64,000 nt of DNA from DATMNR01 sp963702765 (GCA_963702765.1 CAVPEB010000044.1:1-64000), one strand, 5' to 3'; shown: positions 47,482 through 55,452, numbered from the stretch's first letter. The notes: a model not told the origin generated them from the sequence alone. Translations and numbers: made by a program.

Positions 47482-47715
47482 TTTCTGAAGGCATATTCTT
47501 TGCCTGGACACACAAACCCTCAAAAGTTGCCTATAGCCAATACATACAAACTCTTTGTTTTCGCGTCACTGATAGGGTATAGTATGTGCAAGCCGTGTAC
47601 GGTTGTCCGGCACAAGGGAGTACGAGAAAGTGGCTTGTGGGGCGATTCGAGAGGATTTAGACTGATTTAGGGATTTACGAGATGGGAACTGAGCAGGAGA
47701 TACAGATATGGGATA

Positions 47716-47749
47716 TGTAGGTCGGAGGTTCGAACCCTCTCGGAATCGC
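47716..47749 (+). other. Degenerate tRNA-Arg 3' end
   Basis: TGTAGGTCGGAGGTTCGAAC and the next 14 bases match tRNA-Arg 44479-44512 with three mismatches, then a T-run. There is no 5' half before it. It is likely a duplicated attachment-site end left by integration. The stretch 47482-47715 before it has no gene. Confidence 0.75.
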
Positions 47750-47766
47750 TTTTTTTATGAGGAAAA

Positions 47767-47791
47767 CTGTAGCTCAATAGGTAAGGTATTG
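47767..47791 (+). other. Degenerate tRNA 5'-half-like sequence
   Basis: CTGTAGCTCAATAGGTAAGG resembles the acceptor/D-arm part of tRNA-Arg (CCGTAGCTCAGTGGATAGAG). Stem pairing is lost. Together with the 3' end at 48324 it looks like a tRNA-like gene split by the HNH gene. Confidence 0.4.
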
Positions 47792-47823
47792 AAAAAGAAA
47801 GCAAATTATGCTACAATCTAATT

Positions 47824-48315
47824 ATGCCAGTTTGTAGAAAGTGTTCAAAAACATTCCCGAATCGTGTCGAGATCAACGGGCAACGGCACGTCATCAGTAA
47901 TCGCAAGTTCTGCCTTGAGTGTTCGCCCTTTGGGGGACATAATACGCACAAGGAACTCTCGGTGACATCGGTACGTTGTCGATGTGACCAGTGTGGGCGG
48001 GAATATGATTATATCCCTCATAGAGCAATGACGAAAACGCGCTGCAATTCCTGTTTATCAGGAAACAAGCGAGCGAAGTTAAAAGAACAGGCAGTTGCTT
48101 TTATGGGCGGTAAGTGTCAAATCTGTGGGTACAATCGCTGTATGCGCAATCTCGCTTTTCACCATATTAATAGCAGAGATAAATCTTTTCAGATAACCGG
48201 CGCGTGGTCGTGGCGTAAAATTGAGGAAGAACTGAAAAAGTGCATCCTCGTCTGTCATAACTGCCATGGCGAGATACATGAAGGGTTAATCCACTTATCT
48301 GATTATGTGAAGTAA
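47824..48315 (+). CDS. HNH endonuclease with zinc fingers
   Basis: A 163-residue nuclease. The N-terminal Cys pairs (CRKCSKTFPNR; CLECSPFGGHN; CDQCG; CNSC) form zinc fingers of the type found in phage and intron HNH proteins. The HNH domain is CQICGYNRCMRNLAFHHINS then CHNCHGEIHEG, with the catalytic HH and Asn/His residues present. Likely a homing-type DNA nicking or cleaving enzyme. It is placed between tRNA-like halves, where such enzymes mobilise themselves. Confidence 0.85.
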   Translation: MPVCRKCSKTFPNRVEINGQRHVISNRKFCLECSPFGGHNTHKELSVTSVRCRCDQCGREYDYIPHRAMTKTRCNSCLSGNKRAKLKEQAVAFMGGKCQICGYNRCMRNLAFHHINSRDKSFQITGAWSWRKIEEELKKCILVCHNCHGEIHEGLIHLSDYVK

Positions 48316-48323
48316 CGGAGGAG

Positions 48324-48357
48324 AAGGTCGCAGGTTCGACCCCTGTCGGGATCGCCA
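48324..48357 (+). other. Degenerate tRNA 3' end with CCA
   Basis: AAGGTCGCAGGTTCGACCCC then TGTCGGGATCGCCA: an intact T-arm, the acceptor strand CGGGATC, G and CCA, as in tRNA-Arg. It is followed by a terminator as a true tRNA gene would be. The 5' half is missing or degraded (see 47767). Confidence 0.75.
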
Positions 48358-48358
48358 T

Positions 48359-48394
48359 AGCTGAATTGGCTTAGTCAGTCAATTCAGCTTTTTT
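48359..48394 (+). terminator. Terminator after tRNA-like 3' end
   Basis: AGCTGAATTG (48359-48368) pairs with CAATTCAGCT (48380-48389) and is followed by six Ts. Confidence 0.8.
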
Positions 48395-48425
48395 CTCGCC
48401 TTAGCAGGGATGTCAGTGCCTTTGG

Positions 48426-48459
48426 AGAGCCGGATGTATTGAAAGGTGTGCGTCCAGTT
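48426..48459 (+). mobile_element. Possible group II intron domain V relic
   Basis: GAGCCGGATGTATTGAAAGG then TGTGCGTCCAGTTT has the domain V layout: the AGC triad, a GAAA-like tetraloop, and GGA/TCC with a two-base bulge on the 3' side. The basal stem is degraded. No reverse transcriptase is nearby, so only the 3' end of an intron would remain. Confidence 0.35.
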
Positions 48460-48530
48460 TGGAGGGGGACGGCTGGAAACGTGTTCACTAGACATAGCGA
48501 GCAACGCGCTGGCCGTCTACCCTACGGAAA

Positions 48531-48557
48531 AGGTCGTGGGTTCAAGTCTCGCCGCCA
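48531..48557 (+). other. T-arm-like tRNA 3' fragment
   Basis: AGGTCGTGGGTTCAAGTCTC then GCCGCCA looks like a T-arm and acceptor end of another tRNA. No matching 5' half (GGCGGCG) is found upstream. It lies just beside the PD-(D/E)XK nuclease gene. Confidence 0.4.
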
Positions 48558-48560
48558 ACG

Positions 48561-48998
48561 TTACAACTCGTAGTCTGCGGCATACCGCACGTGCTTCTCC
48601 TGCTTGTTCTTTGAAGGAGTCAGACGCAGGGAACACTGGTTCCCGATGCCTTCGGCAGGAACTAGGTAGACCCTATCTGTATCTGGACTGTAGACTGCAA
48701 AATAATCCACATCATTTTGATACCCGCGTTTCTTCCATCCTCCCTTTCCCCCTGTACTACATCCTGCGAATACCACTGCCCCTTCTGTCTGTGTAGACAA
48801 CCATGCAGTTTTACACTGTATTTTCCAGAAACGGCCATCAGCGTCCTCAATGACCAGATCATAGCGGTGCATGTAGCCGTAAGGTGTCAGTACAGTGTAT
48901 CCTGCACGGACTAACTCTGTGGCAATAATCATTTCACTCTCAGTACCCCGCGAACCCTTCGGGACTTTTTGTTTGGGAGTTGGACGAAGAATACCCAT
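48561..48998 (-). CDS. PD-(D/E)XK endonuclease, intron-homing type
   Basis: A 145-residue protein matching the small PD-(D/E)XK family that includes the group I intron enzyme I-Ssp6803I. Conserved pieces: KGSRGTESEMIIATELVRAG, YDLVIEDADGRFWKIQCKTA (the D...QxK active site) and DVDYFAVYSPDTDRVYLVPA. It likely cuts a specific site and promotes its own spread. It is flanked by tRNA-like fragments and an intron relic. No complete intron is visible around it. Confidence 0.78.
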   Translation of the reverse strand: MGILRPTPKQKVPKGSRGTESEMIIATELVRAGYTVLTPYGYMHRYDLVIEDADGRFWKIQCKTAWLSTQTEGAVVFAGCSTGGKGGWKKRGYQNDVDYFAVYSPDTDRVYLVPAEGIGNQCSLRLTPSKNKQEKHVRYAADYEL

Positions 48999-49164
48999 TT
49001 ACTTTCCTTTCAATGGGAAACGGGCAAATCATTCGCCCGTTTCCCATTTCTTTTGTTCACATATTTTGCAGCGCAATCGTGTGTTCCTCTGGAAGGACAC
49101 TTCTGAAAGTCTGTGGGGCGTTCTCTATGAGAGCCTCCATCCAGCCTGTAATGTGTCCGGCTCT

Positions 49165-49362
49165 CTATAATTCAGGGTGTGTTGACTCGGTTAAAATTGC
49201 TAGAAGATAATCCCGGACAATATGGCTGGTCAGGGGAAAAAGTGGCAGGTGCCGCTCGTCGTAAAACTCCAGGTAACCGGTAGTATATCCATCATGAAAG
49301 GGATCGTTGGGGCCGTCCAAGACAATGGTTGCATTTCCTACCACTGTGGTTTGCTCTGCCAT
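49165..49362 (-). CDS. Small hypothetical protein
   Basis: A 65-residue ORF (MAEQTTVVGNATIVLDGPND...), with AAAGGGG ten bases before its ATG. It has a DGYTTGYLEFYDE stretch and a C-terminal helix. No family recognised. It is divergent from the XRE regulator, with an operator-like palindrome between the two. Confidence 0.5.
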   Translation of the reverse strand: MAEQTTVVGNATIVLDGPNDPFHDGYTTGYLEFYDERHLPLFPLTSHIVRDYLLAILTESTHPEL

Positions 49363-49404
49363 GACATAAGTACCCCTTTCGCCTCTCGGAGTTAATATGT
49401 GACA

Positions 49405-49450
49405 ACTTAACTACAGAGCTAAAAGTGTGGTAGCTTAACTACCACACTTT
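49405..49450. promoter_or_regulatory. Operator-like palindrome beside XRE gene
   Basis: AAAGTGTGGTAG (49422-49433) and CTACCACACTTT (49439-49450) form a perfect 12-bp inverted repeat with loop CTTAA. The 9-mer CTTAACTAC also occurs as a direct repeat on both sides of the left arm. It sits between divergent genes, as expected of an autoregulated XRE operator. Confidence 0.5.
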
Positions 49451-49529
49451 GATTGTAACATCTAATGTCATTGCAGTCAAGTGGTTCACCTGCTATACTG
49501 AAGGCAATCTACCACAAGTGAGGTGTCGT

Positions 49530-49742
49530 ATGCTTCGTCTTCGTGTCAAAGAAATAGCACAACAGCAAGGTCTTGGCCAGGGCAAACTTGCACGAATGGC
49601 TGATGTGGATATCAAGACGCTTGCTCGTATCTATAAAAATCAGTATGCAGAAGTTTCGTCTGTGACGCTTGAAAAGCTTGCTCGCGCTCTATCTGTTCCC
49701 ATTGCGGATTTAATTGAAGAAGTCGATGATAGCAAGAAATAG
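49530..49742 (+). CDS. XRE-family (Cro/CI-like) regulator
   Basis: A 70-residue helix-turn-helix protein. Start 49530 follows GAGGTG by four bases. The HTH reads QGLGQGKLARMADVDIKTLA, followed by EVSSVTLEKLARALSVPIAD, the standard helix 4-5 pattern. Of the small YozG/Cro type, with no extra domain. It probably represses itself and the divergent small gene through the palindrome at 49422. Confidence 0.82.
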   Translation: MLRLRVKEIAQQQGLGQGKLARMADVDIKTLARIYKNQYAEVSSVTLEKLARALSVPIADLIEEVDDSKK

Positions 49743-49857
49743 ACGAATCTTGCTAATATCAGTAGCTATTTGTTATCTCGTAAGATTAATACGCATTCAG
49801 TCGTCGCTTTTTGCAGCCCGACGCCGCTCCCCAACTTTTTAAGGAGTCGGCAAAATT

Positions 49858-49908
49858 TCGACAGAAGCCAACTTTTGTGATACACTCTCTTAGCCCCAGT
49901 ATGGGGCT
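49858..49908 (+). promoter_or_regulatory. Promoter-like hexamers and hairpin before queC
   Basis: TCGACA (49858-49863), 17 bases, TACACT (49881-49886), then AGCCCCA-GTA-TGGGGCT (49892-49908) followed by TCTTTA. The hairpin may end the XRE transcript or act in the queC leader. No known preQ1 riboswitch core was seen. Confidence 0.4.
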
Positions 49909-49947
49909 TCTTTATGTGCATACCCATTTCAGGAGAATCTATCTGTT

Positions 49948-50634
49948 ATGAAGAACAAAGCTGTGGTACTCTTATCAGGTGGCTTAGACTCATCGACGGT
50001 GCTTGCCATTGCTTCTGATGGGGGATATGAACTACACACACTTTCTTTTGATTATGGACAACGTCACCAGCGCGAGGTTGAGGCAGCGTTGGCTATAGCC
50101 GCACATTATCATGTTCAAACACAAAAGACGATTACGATTGATCTGCGAGCATTTGGTGGAAGTGCTTTGACTGCTGACATTGAAGTACCACACGCCAGGA
50201 GCCTGGAGAAGATGTCGCAAGAGATACCCATCACGTATGTTCCAGCCAGGAATACAATTTTTCTGTCATTTGCGCTGGCATATGCTGAAGTTACGGGTGC
50301 TAACGATATCTATCTTGGCATTAATGCTATAGATTACAGTGGTTATCCCGATTGTAGACCTGAGTATCTGGATGCTTATGAGCGCATGGCGAACCTGGCA
50401 ACAAAAGCTACAACACAGGACGGACGCGCGTTTCATCTACATGCACCACTTTTACGCTTGAATAAAGCTGAGATCATTCGAACAGGCGTGCAACTCCATG
50501 TGCCTTATGAACTCACATGGAGTTGCTATGAGGGGGAGGACCTGGCGTGCGGTACGTGTGATAGTTGCCTGCTGCGACTCAATGGATTTGCGGAAGCAGG
50601 ACTAAAAGACCCGATTGGCTATTTGCCTCAGTAA
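49948..50634 (+). CDS. queC: 7-cyano-7-deazaguanine (preQ0) synthase
   Basis: A 228-residue enzyme that converts CDG to preQ0 with ATP and ammonia in queuosine synthesis. The PP-loop is LLSGGLDSSTVLA. Substrate residues lie in FDYGQRHQREVEAA and VPARNTIFLSFALAYAE. The C-terminal zinc site is CYEGEDLACGTCDSC. AGGAG precedes the ATG at suitable distance. It is the first gene of a queuosine group with a precursor transporter and queF. Confidence 0.96.
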   Translation: MKNKAVVLLSGGLDSSTVLAIASDGGYELHTLSFDYGQRHQREVEAALAIAAHYHVQTQKTITIDLRAFGGSALTADIEVPHARSLEKMSQEIPITYVPARNTIFLSFALAYAEVTGANDIYLGINAIDYSGYPDCRPEYLDAYERMANLATKATTQDGRAFHLHAPLLRLNKAEIIRTGVQLHVPYELTWSCYEGEDLACGTCDSCLLRLNGFAEAGLKDPIGYLPQ

Positions 50635-50674
50635 AAATAAGAGGATTTTGGAGAGCAATAAGGAGTTTGGAAGA

Positions 50675-51370
50675 GTGAAAGTTTCGTTCTGGTTTGTGGT
50701 TATTGCAGCTGTCTTTGTTACCTGCCTCATCACTGCTAATATTATCGCTGTAAAGCTGATTTTGTTATTTGGCTTTCTGGTACCTGCGGGTATCATCATC
50801 TTCCCGCTTAGTTACCTGTTTGGAGATGTACTGACTGAGGTCTATGGATACGGTGCGGCTCGTCGGGTCATCTGGTTGGGCTTTGCATGTAATTTGCTTG
50901 CCGTTGTCGCGATATTTCTCGGTGGAATTGCTCCTGCTGCGCCTTTCTGGACGCAACAGGGAGCATATAATGCTATTCTGGGCTTCGCTCCACGCCTGCT
51001 GCTGGCATCATTTAGCGCCTACCTTGTTGGTGAGTTTACGAATTCATTTGTGCTAGCCAAGTTGAAGATTGCTACAAAGGGGCGCTGGTTGTGGACACGT
51101 ACCATTGGCTCAACACTCATTGGCGAGGGGCTGGATACAGTGATCTTTATCAGTATTGCTTTTTGGGGAATTATTCCTGCGTCGTTGATGCTGCAAGCCA
51201 TACTTACACAGTGGATTTTCAAAGTTGTATACGAGGTGATTGCTACTCCATTTACGTATTGGGTGGTGGGTTTTCTCAAGCGCCGTGAGAATCTTGATAC
51301 ATACGATTATGAGACGAATTTTAGCCCGTTTCTTTTCAGGCGTGAATTGTCTGAGAGTAAGAGTAGTTAG
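50675..51370 (+). CDS. Queuosine precursor transporter (YhhQ/VUT family)
   Basis: A 231-residue membrane protein with six helices. GTG 50675 is chosen because AAGGAG lies nine bases upstream; a longer frame starts inside queC. Family hallmarks are LITANIIAVKLI, FPLSYLFGDVLTEVYGYGAA and GSTLIGEGLDTVIFI. Members import preQ0/preQ1 or related bases. It lies 40 bases after queC, so it combines salvage with synthesis. Confidence 0.9.
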   Translation: MKVSFWFVVIAAVFVTCLITANIIAVKLILLFGFLVPAGIIIFPLSYLFGDVLTEVYGYGAARRVIWLGFACNLLAVVAIFLGGIAPAAPFWTQQGAYNAILGFAPRLLLASFSAYLVGEFTNSFVLAKLKIATKGRWLWTRTIGSTLIGEGLDTVIFISIAFWGIIPASLMLQAILTQWIFKVVYEVIATPFTYWVVGFLKRRENLDTYDYETNFSPFLFRRELSESKSS

Positions 51371-51372
51371 AA

Positions 51373-51420
51373 TAAAGAAAGTAATACCTCTCAGATCACC
51401 CGAGGGTATCACTTTCTTTA
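51373..51420. terminator. Bidirectional terminator
   Basis: TAAAGAAAGTAATACCTCTC pairs with 51401-51420 with a single inner mismatch. A- and T-rich ends serve the convergent transporter and queF genes. Confidence 0.75.
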
Positions 51421-51855
51421 AAGATAACGTCGGAATTCTGGATGAGGCCCCTGATATTCTGGGGAGTTGTGCTCGGCAAAAATGATGGTTTTGATGTTGC
51501 CGCGGACAGTAAAGTCAGCGATAACTCGCATCCAGCGTGGCGAGAGCAGCGAAACGAGATCGTCCAGAATTGTGTTGGTTGCTGACTCATGGCTAATTTG
51601 CCTGTTGCGATATTTGTTGATATAGAGCTTTAAGCTTTTCAGTTCCACCACGAATTGGTCAGGTACATAATCGATGATAATGGTGGCAAAATCCGGGAAT
51701 CCTGATCTTGGGCAGAGGCAGGTGAACTCTGGAATTTCGAAGTGTGCCACATAATCTCGCTCCGGGTTAGAGTTTGGCCATGCCTCCAGTTGGCTTGACT
51801 CGATTTCATCTGTTCCGTATTTGCCGGGTATGCGATTTTGCGTTGGGTTGTTCAT
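51418..51855 (-). CDS. queF: NADPH-dependent 7-cyano-7-deazaguanine reductase
   Basis: A 145-residue unimodular (type I) QueF that reduces preQ0 to preQ1. The thioimide-forming Cys lies in EFTCLCPRSGFPDFA. The QueF motif ELKSLKLY is present, as are the closing R-G-N pattern and the H and E residues. It is slightly short but complete. It faces the transporter gene and shares a terminator with it. Confidence 0.95.
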   Translation of the reverse strand: MNNPTQNRIPGKYGTDEIESSQLEAWPNSNPERDYVAHFEIPEFTCLCPRSGFPDFATIIIDYVPDQFVVELKSLKLYINKYRNRQISHESATNTILDDLVSLLSPRWMRVIADFTVRGNIKTIIFAEHNSPEYQGPHPEFRRYL

Positions 51856-52000
51856 GGATTGTCTGGTTTCTCCTGTAGGTGCTACTTTGTGAAGATTGAA
51901 GCCCCAAAATGTGGAAGTACTATCGTAAGTTATATTGAGGGGATAGTATCACATGATACTATGTTGTACAAGTTTTACAAACTTAGTGTATGAATTGCCC

Positions 52001-52030
52001 TTGACAAGAGACGTGCTGATTCCGTATACT
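52001..52030 (+). promoter_or_regulatory. Strong sigma-70-type promoter
   Basis: TTGACA (52001-52006), 18 bases, TATACT (52025-52030). The transcript starts near 52037 and opens with two hairpins: GAGATTGC/GCAATCTC (52040-52059) and CAGGCAAA/TTTGCCTG (52080-52098). Confidence 0.65.
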
Positions 52031-52130
52031 CGCTACAGTGAGATTGCATCGGCAATCTCAAAATCTTGCAACATATAATCAGGCAAAGTATTTGCCTGGA
52101 AAGTAGTAACACAAAATCTTATGAAAGGAA

Positions 52131-52334
52131 ATGGCAAGCATGGCTACACGATTTAATATGCTTAGCATATACCGATTGCGCTATGAATCTGGCACTAACG
52201 GCCATGCTATGCCTTTCGACTGGGTGAAGCTCTGCATCAATGGTGGCACCTCAAACAATTTCTCTGGGCCCATTTTTGTCTTCGCTCAAGGTCGCAGTAT
52301 GCCCATCTCCAGGGGGTCTCCGCCTATTCCATAA
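52131..52334 (+). CDS. Possible small protein in a short transcription unit
   Basis: A 67-codon ORF with GAAAGGAA just before its ATG, and a second in-frame ATG four codons in. It lies between a strong promoter with a structured leader and a strong terminator, so it is either a small protein gene or an RNA gene with an incidental frame. The sequence (YRLRYESGTNGHAMPFDWVK) matches nothing I know. Confidence 0.4.
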   Translation: MASMATRFNMLSIYRLRYESGTNGHAMPFDWVKLCINGGTSNNFSGPIFVFAQGRSMPISRGSPPIP

Positions 52335-52363
52335 TAGATAGGCACAATTGAAGAGATACCCTC

Positions 52364-52409
52364 AACCGTGGGCACTGACCAAAACAAAAATTCAGTCCCA
52401 CGGTTTTTT
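52364..52409 (+). terminator. Terminator of the short unit
   Basis: AACCGTGGG (52364-52372) pairs with CCCACGGTT (52397-52405), then a run of six Ts. Confidence 0.8.
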
Positions 52410-52502
52410 GTTGTTGTTTACGAATGTGGTAGAAGAATTTGTACGTATGAAGAAGTTGCGGGCGACGCACCTCGCATATAGTTTCGAAAAGGAGATACGA
52501 CG

Positions 52503-53456
52503 TTGGCTATTCATAATATTGAGTCAATGCAATTAACAGAAAATATCGTTATTGACGAGTCGAAAGATGCTGTGGTGATCGATGGCGTCTCTAAGATATT
52601 CAAGAAATCTCAGCCATTGGTGCGCTTGCCATGGAAGCAATACAAGGAAGTAAAGCGCGAGGTGCATGCCGTTGATAATGTGACAATGACAGTAAAGCGG
52701 CGCGAGATTATGGGTATTCTGGGAGCAAATGGTTCTGGTAAATCGACACTCATCCGCATGCTCTCAACATTGCTCATCCCTGATACAGGGCATTTATCCA
52801 TCTTTGGATACGATGTTGTGAAAGATGAAGCTATGGTACAGAAGCTCATCAATCGTGTGAGTGTAGAAGCATCGTTTTTCAAGAAGCTCTCGCCGATGGA
52901 AAATCTGATCTATGCAGCCAGACTCTACAATATGCCGGGCAGCGAAGCGCGAGCAAAGATCAGGAGCATATTGTCCCGACTAGGTATTCCTGAGGACCGC
53001 GTAGGGCAACCTCTTGAAAATATGTCGCGGGGCATGCAACAGAAAGTTGCAATCGCGCGAGCGTTTCTCACCGCACCAATTGTGCTTTTGCTCGACGAAC
53101 CAACGACTGGGCTTGATCCGCGATCAAAGATAGATGTTCAGACTTTTGTAGAGGAACTTCGCGAGGTGCATGACGCGACCATCTTGATTACCACACATGA
53201 TATGGACGAGGCGGAAGCGTTGTGTGACCGTGTGGCTATCATCGACAAGGGTCGCATCATGGCAATGGGTACAGTTGAGGAGCTCAAACTTGCCGTCGCG
53301 GAGCGCATGGAGCGAACAACATCTGTCACAATGAACGAAGTATTCATGCATTATACCGTTGCTCATCAGATCACAGATGCTGAAATTGAACGTTACGGAA
53401 GCTGGGAAAAAGCCTTCGAAGCGCTCGAGGCTCAAAAAGAAGATGAGCAAGAATAA
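52503..53456 (+). CDS. ABC-2 transporter ATP-binding protein
   Basis: A 317-residue ATPase of the DrrA/CcmA type. It starts with TTG, eight bases after AAGGAG. Walker A is GANGSGKST, the signature is MSRGMQQKVAIARA, Walker B is VLLLDEPTTGLD, and the H-loop is in TTHDMDEAEAL. A C-terminal extension of about 60 residues ends with EKAFEALEAQKEDEQE. It pairs with the permease 18 bases downstream. Substrate unknown: drug, lipid or polysaccharide. Confidence 0.9.
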   Translation: MAIHNIESMQLTENIVIDESKDAVVIDGVSKIFKKSQPLVRLPWKQYKEVKREVHAVDNVTMTVKRREIMGILGANGSGKSTLIRMLSTLLIPDTGHLSIFGYDVVKDEAMVQKLINRVSVEASFFKKLSPMENLIYAARLYNMPGSEARAKIRSILSRLGIPEDRVGQPLENMSRGMQQKVAIARAFLTAPIVLLLDEPTTGLDPRSKIDVQTFVEELREVHDATILITTHDMDEAEALCDRVAIIDKGRIMAMGTVEELKLAVAERMERTTSVTMNEVFMHYTVAHQITDAEIERYGSWEKAFEALEAQKEDEQE

Positions 53457-53474
53457 ATAGGAGAAATAAGACTG

Positions 53475-54305
53475 ATGTCTTCACTTATACATCAAGGGCG
53501 TGCGTCATACGCCTTTTTCGAACGCAACTGGAACTTGACCAAGCGTTATTGGGCATGGGAGATAGTGTGGGTTGTCTATAACATTGTGAATGCTATGGCG
53601 GTTACATACATTGGCGCTGCGGCCGAGTTGATTACCAAATCGAAGATCGATACGGATTACCTGATTATGTACCTGCTGATTGGAACAGCGGTCTGGTCTT
53701 ACCTCAGCGTCACTTTTGAGGGTGTGACCGATATGATCACTATCGAACGATGGGAAGGAACTATAGAGCACACCTTTATGGCTCCAATATCGCGTTTCAC
53801 CCATTTGGTAGGGAGCTGTTGGTATGCTGTAGCGCATGGATTGCTGTTCACTATTATTCAGTTAATCGTGGTGGGATTTTTCTTCCACCTGGATCTGAGT
53901 CACGCCAATTACCTGACTGCGATCTTCATGTTGCTCGCAGGTAGCATCTCGTTCATTGGCTTTGGTATAGGTGCAGCCGTGTTGCCATTGCTGTTTACAG
54001 AGAGAGGTTCGCAGATGTCCTATATCGTGCGAGCAGTCTTACTGCTGGTTTCAGGTGTCTACTATCCAATTGAGGTTTTGCCACAGTGGATGCAGCCTCT
54101 GGCAAAAATTTCACCTGCGACTTACGTGCTGGAAGGATTACGGTTAGGGATATTAGGTGGTAAAGCCATCTGGTCAGCAGAGATCTGGAGCTGTACGTGG
54201 CCACTTATTGTTACCGGTATCATAAGTATCCCGCTCAGTGTCTACATCTTCAGGATTGCTGAAAGATACGCAAAGCGAACTGGAAGGCTTAAGAGAAACG
54301 GTTAG
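53475..54305 (+). CDS. ABC-2 type permease
   Basis: A 276-residue membrane protein with six helices. ATG follows AGGAGA at good distance. Typical ABC-2 features are TIERWEGTIEHTFMAPISR and SGVYYPIEVLPQWMQPLAKI before the last helices. It forms a transporter with the ATPase immediately upstream. Confidence 0.87.
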   Translation: MSSLIHQGRASYAFFERNWNLTKRYWAWEIVWVVYNIVNAMAVTYIGAAAELITKSKIDTDYLIMYLLIGTAVWSYLSVTFEGVTDMITIERWEGTIEHTFMAPISRFTHLVGSCWYAVAHGLLFTIIQLIVVGFFFHLDLSHANYLTAIFMLLAGSISFIGFGIGAAVLPLLFTERGSQMSYIVRAVLLLVSGVYYPIEVLPQWMQPLAKISPATYVLEGLRLGILGGKAIWSAEIWSCTWPLIVTGIISIPLSVYIFRIAERYAKRTGRLKRNG

Positions 54306-54465
54306 AAATTGATAATCATCGCAATAGATGTATGGATAGGAAGGAGGGTAGAGCGTGAAGCGTCCTGAGAAACGGATGAGAAACGCTTTGCCCTTATACT
54401 CAAAAAGTAAGGTGGTTCTTACCTGCATCTATTCCGCTTAGCTATCAAAGAAGGAGAATAAAGTA

Positions 54466-55452
54466 ATGATAGATAATTTTTCGACAGATTTTCTTGTTCG
54501 CCATCCGATGATGAGCGATCTTGAAGCAGTGTATAGATTGCATGAAGCATGCGATATTGCCGAGTATGGAACACCCGATATAACCCTTGATGATCTGCGC
54601 TCAGCCTGGCGAGGACCTACATTTAACCTGGAAACAGATGCCTGGATGGTCGTGACGCCAGGGAATCGGCTCGTTGGGTATGCAGAAGTACAGCATAGAC
54701 AGCACGTACGCACCTATGCATGTACGCGCGTGCTTCCTGAATTTGCTGGCAAGGGTATAGAGAAACACTTACTAAACCATGTCGAAGAGTGGGCTCAGCG
54801 GCAAATTTCTCTGGCCAAACCAGAAGCACGAGTGACTTTGTTTAGCTGGGAAAGTAGTTTGAATACTACTGCTCAGCAAGCTCTCCTGCAAGCAGGCTTT
54901 AAAGAAGTGCGTCGTTCCTGGCGTATGGAGATAGAAATGTCGCAAGCACCGATTGCTCCTAAGTGGCCTGATCAAGTCACAGTTCGCACATTCATGCAAG
55001 AGCTGGACAGTCGCGCCGTCTATGCAGCAATTGAAGAAGCTTTCCGGGACCATTGGGGACACATGGAGGGAAATTTTGATAAATGGAAGCACTGGACTAT
55101 TGATCGGGAGATCTTTGATCCAACGCTCTGGTTCATCGCTTTTGATGGTGATGAGATTGCCGGAATGTCGTTGTGTATTCTCCAGGAAGGTACAAGTTGG
55201 GTTGATACTTTGGCGGTAAGGCGTCCCTGGAGACGTAAAGGATTAGGAATGGCACTCTTGTTGCATTCTTTCGGCGAGTTTTATCAGCGAGGTCAAAAGG
55301 ATGTAGTACTGACTGTCGATTCGCAGAATTTAACTGGCGCAACGCGGCTCTATGAGGGGGCTGGAATGCATGTTGCGAGAACATATATCTCCTATGAGAA
55401 GGAGTTGCGTGCCGGGATAGAACTGAGTACGCAGGCAATTCCGATTTCATAA
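54466..55452 (+). CDS. Tandem GNAT acetyltransferase
   Basis: A 328-residue protein of two fused GNAT domains. The N-terminal domain (1-155) has a worn acetyl-CoA loop (EFAGKGIEKHL). The C-terminal domain (170-320) has a good motif A (VRRPWRRKGLGMALLLHSFG) and SQNLTGATRLYEGAGM. Probably only the second domain is catalytic. The substrate is unknown; the layout resembles mycothiol synthase-like tandem GNATs. A paralogue of its first domain follows. Confidence 0.83.
   Translation: MIDNFSTDFLVRHPMMSDLEAVYRLHEACDIAEYGTPDITLDDLRSAWRGPTFNLETDAWMVVTPGNRLVGYAEVQHRQHVRTYACTRVLPEFAGKGIEKHLLNHVEEWAQRQISLAKPEARVTLFSWESSLNTTAQQALLQAGFKEVRRSWRMEIEMSQAPIAPKWPDQVTVRTFMQELDSRAVYAAIEEAFRDHWGHMEGNFDKWKHWTIDREIFDPTLWFIAFDGDEIAGMSLCILQEGTSWVDTLAVRRPWRRKGLGMALLLHSFGEFYQRGQKDVVLTVDSQNLTGATRLYEGAGMHVARTYISYEKELRAGIELSTQAIPIS

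Noticed and set aside
47588..47625. AGCCGTGTACGGTT as a second group II domain V
   Set aside because: It lacks the middle stem and tetraloop; only a short chance hairpin remains.
48446..48796. 116-codon plus-strand ORF over the PD-(D/E)XK gene
   Set aside because: Antisense frame running through tRNA-like and intron-like sequence; no ribosome site.
49800..49945. preQ1 riboswitch before queC
   Set aside because: Hairpins are present, but none of the known preQ1 aptamer cores could be recognised by eye.
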